This document shows, in pieces, positions 21,802-23,762 of a stretch of DNA of 23,762 nucleotides (the stretch's first letter is position 1; each line of letters begins with the position of its first letter). Under the pieces are notes generated by a model, which searched no databases, was not told the origin of the DNA, and saw nothing but the letters and a program-made list of their open reading frames with translations. The position numbers and the translations under genes were made by a program. The stretch spans positions 1-23,762 of the forward strand of contig JAOPVN010000077.1 of assembly GCA_025966175.1 (NCBI GenBank), given 5' to 3'. The stretch comes from Modestobacter sp. (GTDB lineage Bacteria; Actinomycetota; Actinomycetes; Mycobacteriales; Geodermatophilaceae).

Positions 21802-23487
21802 TCAGCGCGGGGGTTCTGCGCCGGGCCGGTGGTGGACCTCGGCGCCCTGCAGGTAGACCGAGTCGACCCGGGTGCGCCGGACCTCGTCGACGTCGGCCCG
21901 GGGATCGCGGTCCAGGACGACCAGGTCGGCGAACTTGCCCGGCTCGATGGAGCCGATCCGGTCGTCCATGCCCAGCGCCTTGGCGCCCTCGAGGGTGAAC
22001 AGGCGCAGCGCCTCGCTGAAGCTGACCTTCTCGTCCGGTTCGACGTGCCGCCCCCAGTAGCTGCGCCGGGCCATCAGGCACCAGATCCCGAACAGCGGGT
22101 TGGACTGTTCGGTCTCCGCGCCGAGGCAGACGTCCGAGCTGGCCGCCGGCAGCACGCCGGCGTCCAGGATGGTGCGCAGCGGCAGCCGGCCGGTCATCCC
22201 GGCGTCCCCGAGCAGCATCGGCACGTAGTCGCCGACGAAGTTGTGCAGGAACGCCGGCTGCAGGACCGGGCGCACCCCCGCGCGTCGCCAGGTGGCGAGG
22301 TCGCGCGGCGAGTCCAGCACGTTCCCCAGGTGCTCGATGCGCACCGCGGGGTGGTCGGCCGGGTCACCGGAGCCCAGCACCGCGGCCAGCGCCTCGTCCT
22401 GCGCGGCGGTGCCGTTGGTGTGCACGGCCAGCTGCACACCGGCCGCCCGGGTGGTGGCGATCGCCTCGCGGATGGAGGCGTAGGGCAGGTTCAGCCGGCC
22501 GTGGTAGCCGGGGTGCGGGGCGTGGTCGAGCACGTACGGCGTCCGGCTGGCCGCGTTGCGGGAGGAGTAGCCGCCGTCGGCGAACACCTTGACGCCCAGG
22601 GCCCGCAGCCGGTCGGGATCGGCCGGCCGGTGACCGCTGACCCAGCTCGTGGCCTCGGCCAGCGGCAGCGCCGCCGGCGACATGAGGTAGAGCCCGGCCC
22701 GTGCGGGCAGCCGGCCGCTGGCGATCAGCCGCTCCAGGAGCGCGGCGCTGTCGGTGGACTCGACCATCTCGCCGAACGAGGTCACCCCGTGCGTGGTGAA
22801 CAGGTCGTGGAAGGTGTCGGCGACGTACCCCTCCACCGTGGCCGCGTCCGGGGCGGGAATGGGCAGCATGGGGTCGATCTCGGCGACCAGGCCGGTGGGT
22901 GCACCGGACCCGTCGACCTCCACGACCGGGCTGCCCCACCCGCCGGCGGCACCGGCCATGAAGCGCTCCACCCCGGCCAGCCGCAGCGCCGGGGTGTTGA
23001 GCACCGAGGCGTGGCCGCCCATGTGCAGGACGATCGGCACCCGGTCGCTGACCCGGTCCAGTTCGGCCCGGGTCAGATAGCGCCGTTCGGCGATCTTCTG
23101 GTCGAAGAAGAGGTTGGCGTAGCCGACCAGCCACTCGTCGCCGGAGATGTCGGCCAGCCCGGCCTGCAGCGCGTCCAGGACGTCGGGGATCGTCGCGCAG
23201 CCGGGGAACCGGCAGTCGACCCCGCGCCCCCGCCCCAGGCTGATGTGCTGCAGGTGCATGTGCGGGTCGACGAAGCCGGGCAGCACCAGCCGCTCGCCGA
23301 CGTCCCGGACAGGGAGGCCCGCGGCCCGCGCCTGCTCGGCCAGCTCGCGCCCACCGACCGACTCGATGCGCCCGCCGCGGACGACGACCGCCTGCGCGTC
23401 CGCCGTCCCGGTGACGGTGACGATGCGGCCGGTGAGCGCGAAGTCGGCTGCCGCCGCACCGCCGAGGGCCTGCTCGGTGGTGCTCAT
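21802..23487 (-). CDS. Amidohydrolase family protein (YtcJ/amidohydrolase_3 type)
   Basis: Predicted metal-dependent hydrolase of a C-N or C-O bond. The 561-aa product has the beta-sandwich N-terminus ADFALTGRIVTVTGTADAQAVVVRGGRIESVGG (14-46). GFVDPHMHLQ (71-80) carries the HxH metal pair His76/His78. Lys300 lies in GVKVFADGGYSSRNA, metal-ligand histidines in AVHTNGTAAQDEAL (His356) and RIEHLGNV (His386), and the catalytic Asp452 in AASSDVCLGAETEQSNPL. The C-terminal LRLFTLEGAKALGMDDRIGSIEPGKFADLVVLDRDP closes the fold. Length and motif order match YtcJ-like enzymes. The ATG at 23487 is 7 nt after the stop of the flavin monooxygenase gene, so the two are co-transcribed; an upstream in-frame start at 23649 would overlap that gene heavily and is unlikely. 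Metal ligand assignment is by family analogy. Confidence 0.88.
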   Translation of the reverse strand: MSTTEQALGGAAAADFALTGRIVTVTGTADAQAVVVRGGRIESVGGRELAEQARAAGLPVRDVGERLVLPGFVDPHMHLQHISLGRGRGVDCRFPGCATIPDVLDALQAGLADISGDEWLVGYANLFFDQKIAERRYLTRAELDRVSDRVPIVLHMGGHASVLNTPALRLAGVERFMAGAAGGWGSPVVEVDGSGAPTGLVAEIDPMLPIPAPDAATVEGYVADTFHDLFTTHGVTSFGEMVESTDSAALLERLIASGRLPARAGLYLMSPAALPLAEATSWVSGHRPADPDRLRALGVKVFADGGYSSRNAASRTPYVLDHAPHPGYHGRLNLPYASIREAIATTRAAGVQLAVHTNGTAAQDEALAAVLGSGDPADHPAVRIEHLGNVLDSPRDLATWRRAGVRPVLQPAFLHNFVGDYVPMLLGDAGMTGRLPLRTILDAGVLPAASSDVCLGAETEQSNPLFGIWCLMARRSYWGRHVEPDEKVSFSEALRLFTLEGAKALGMDDRIGSIEPGKFADLVVLDRDPRADVDEVRRTRVDSVYLQGAEVHHRPGAEPPR

Positions 23488-23494
23488 GACGGCG

Positions 23495-23762
23495 TCAGTG
23501 CCCCGCGCCGACGGGCCCGGGGGCCGCGTCCAGCGTGGGGAAGTAGCTGGCGGCGAACTGGATGCGCCGCTGGAAGGGCTTGGCCTTGGCCAGCGACCAG
23601 ATGAGCGCGGACCGGGCGCCGAGGGCCTGGTCGGGCCAGCGGGTGCCAATCTTCCCGTACATCCGTGAGTAGCGCTGCACCCGGTCGACCACCGGCTTCT
23701 CGCTGCGCTGCCACACCTCCAGTGCCGTGTCGATGTCGTGGACGTCGAGGGCCTGGGCCAGC
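23495..23762 (-). CDS. FAD-dependent monooxygenase, C-terminal fragment (5' part beyond the window)
   Basis: Only the last 88 residues are in the window. The segment LAQALDVHDIDTALEVWQRSEKPVVDRVQRYSRMYGKIGTRWP matches the tail of class A flavin (aromatic-ring/UbiH-like) monooxygenases, where an ALxxWExxRxPVxxRVQxxSRxYG helix follows the FAD domain. After it come IWSLAKAKPFQRRIQFAASYFPTLD and a Gly/Ala-rich end. The frame runs open to the window edge, and the FAD and NAD(P)H motifs that would prove the assignment are outside. Its stop is 7 nt before the amidohydrolase start, so both are probably in one transcript with the NCS1 importer downstream. This suggests ring or heterocycle hydroxylation followed by hydrolysis. 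Confidence 0.6.
   Translation of the reverse strand, partial: LAQALDVHDIDTALEVWQRSEKPVVDRVQRYSRMYGKIGTRWPDQALGARSALIWSLAKAKPFQRRIQFAASYFPTLDAAPGPVGAGH

Noticed and set aside
1..23762. Anti-phage system, CRISPR array, mobile element or biosynthetic cluster
   Set aside because: No nuclease, transposase, integrase, reverse transcriptase, spaced repeat array or synthase gene is visible; the genes are metabolic, and I saw no marked composition break by eye.

Overview
The window is very GC-rich, uses GTG starts freely and has many 4-bp ATGA/GTGA gene overlaps. Together with its gene content this points to a high-GC actinobacterium. The style is reminiscent of Geodermatophilaceae (Blastococcus/Geodermatophilus/Modestobacter), but that placement is an impression and was not tested. 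All genes are chromosomal metabolic genes. I see no rRNA, tRNA, CRISPR array, transposase, phage gene or plasmid function.

Layout. (1) 1-4992 is mostly housekeeping: a 3'-truncated 6-phosphogluconate dehydrogenase, a bcp-type peroxiredoxin and a YjbQ-like protein on the minus strand, then the rph-rdgB pair on the plus strand, a small membrane protein (minus) and a secreted protein with a SipW-type signal peptide (plus). (2) 5052-9284 (minus) is a tightly coupled oxidoreductase operon, transcribed Zn-alcohol dehydrogenase > Gfo/Idh/MocA > GMC flavoenzyme > gluconate-2-dehydrogenase-subunit-3-like protein. (3) 9414-10499 (minus) is a lone nitrilase/amidase-family gene with a strong hairpin on each side. 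(4) 10628-17538 (minus) is a six-gene sugar operon: FGGY kinase > DeoR regulator > PfkB kinase > solute-binding lipoprotein > double-NBD ATPase > permease. A class II ketose-bisphosphate aldolase (17735-18604, plus) diverges from it. (5) 18675-23762 (minus) is a catabolic run: FAD monooxygenase (cut by the window end) > amidohydrolase > NCS1 transporter > aldehyde dehydrogenase.

How the genes work together. The sugar locus is self-contained on paper: ABC import, a first phosphorylation (FGGY), a second phosphorylation of a sugar phosphate (FruK-like PfkB) and cleavage of the resulting ketose bisphosphate (aldolase), with DeoR as the local repressor. In the divergent control region two 15-bp near-identical direct repeats, spaced exactly 20 bp, lie over a minus-strand promoter with a perfect TTGACA -35 box. 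This is a strong operator candidate. A 43-codon ORF with a full AAGGAGGT ribosome-binding site runs over the aldolase start and may be a leader ORF. The neighbouring oxidoreductase operon holds a GMC enzyme with a CX5CX3C motif like the [3Fe-4S] site of FAD-dependent glucose dehydrogenase, but I see no Tat signal on its small subunit and no cytochrome gene. The right-hand run looks like uptake and breakdown of a nitrogen-containing or cyclic compound, substrate unknown.

Other structure. Three short tandem duplications sit exactly at gene ends: across the rdgB stop, at the adh stop/gfo start, and in the aldolase/aldehyde dehydrogenase convergent gap. In the adh/gfo case the duplicated stop context GTGA supplies the next gene's start codon. 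Four long GC hairpins look like terminators. All intergenic gaps are under 300 bp; the longest (4172-4377, about 206 bp; 17539-17734, 196 bp; 1095-1256, 162 bp) are described in the entries.
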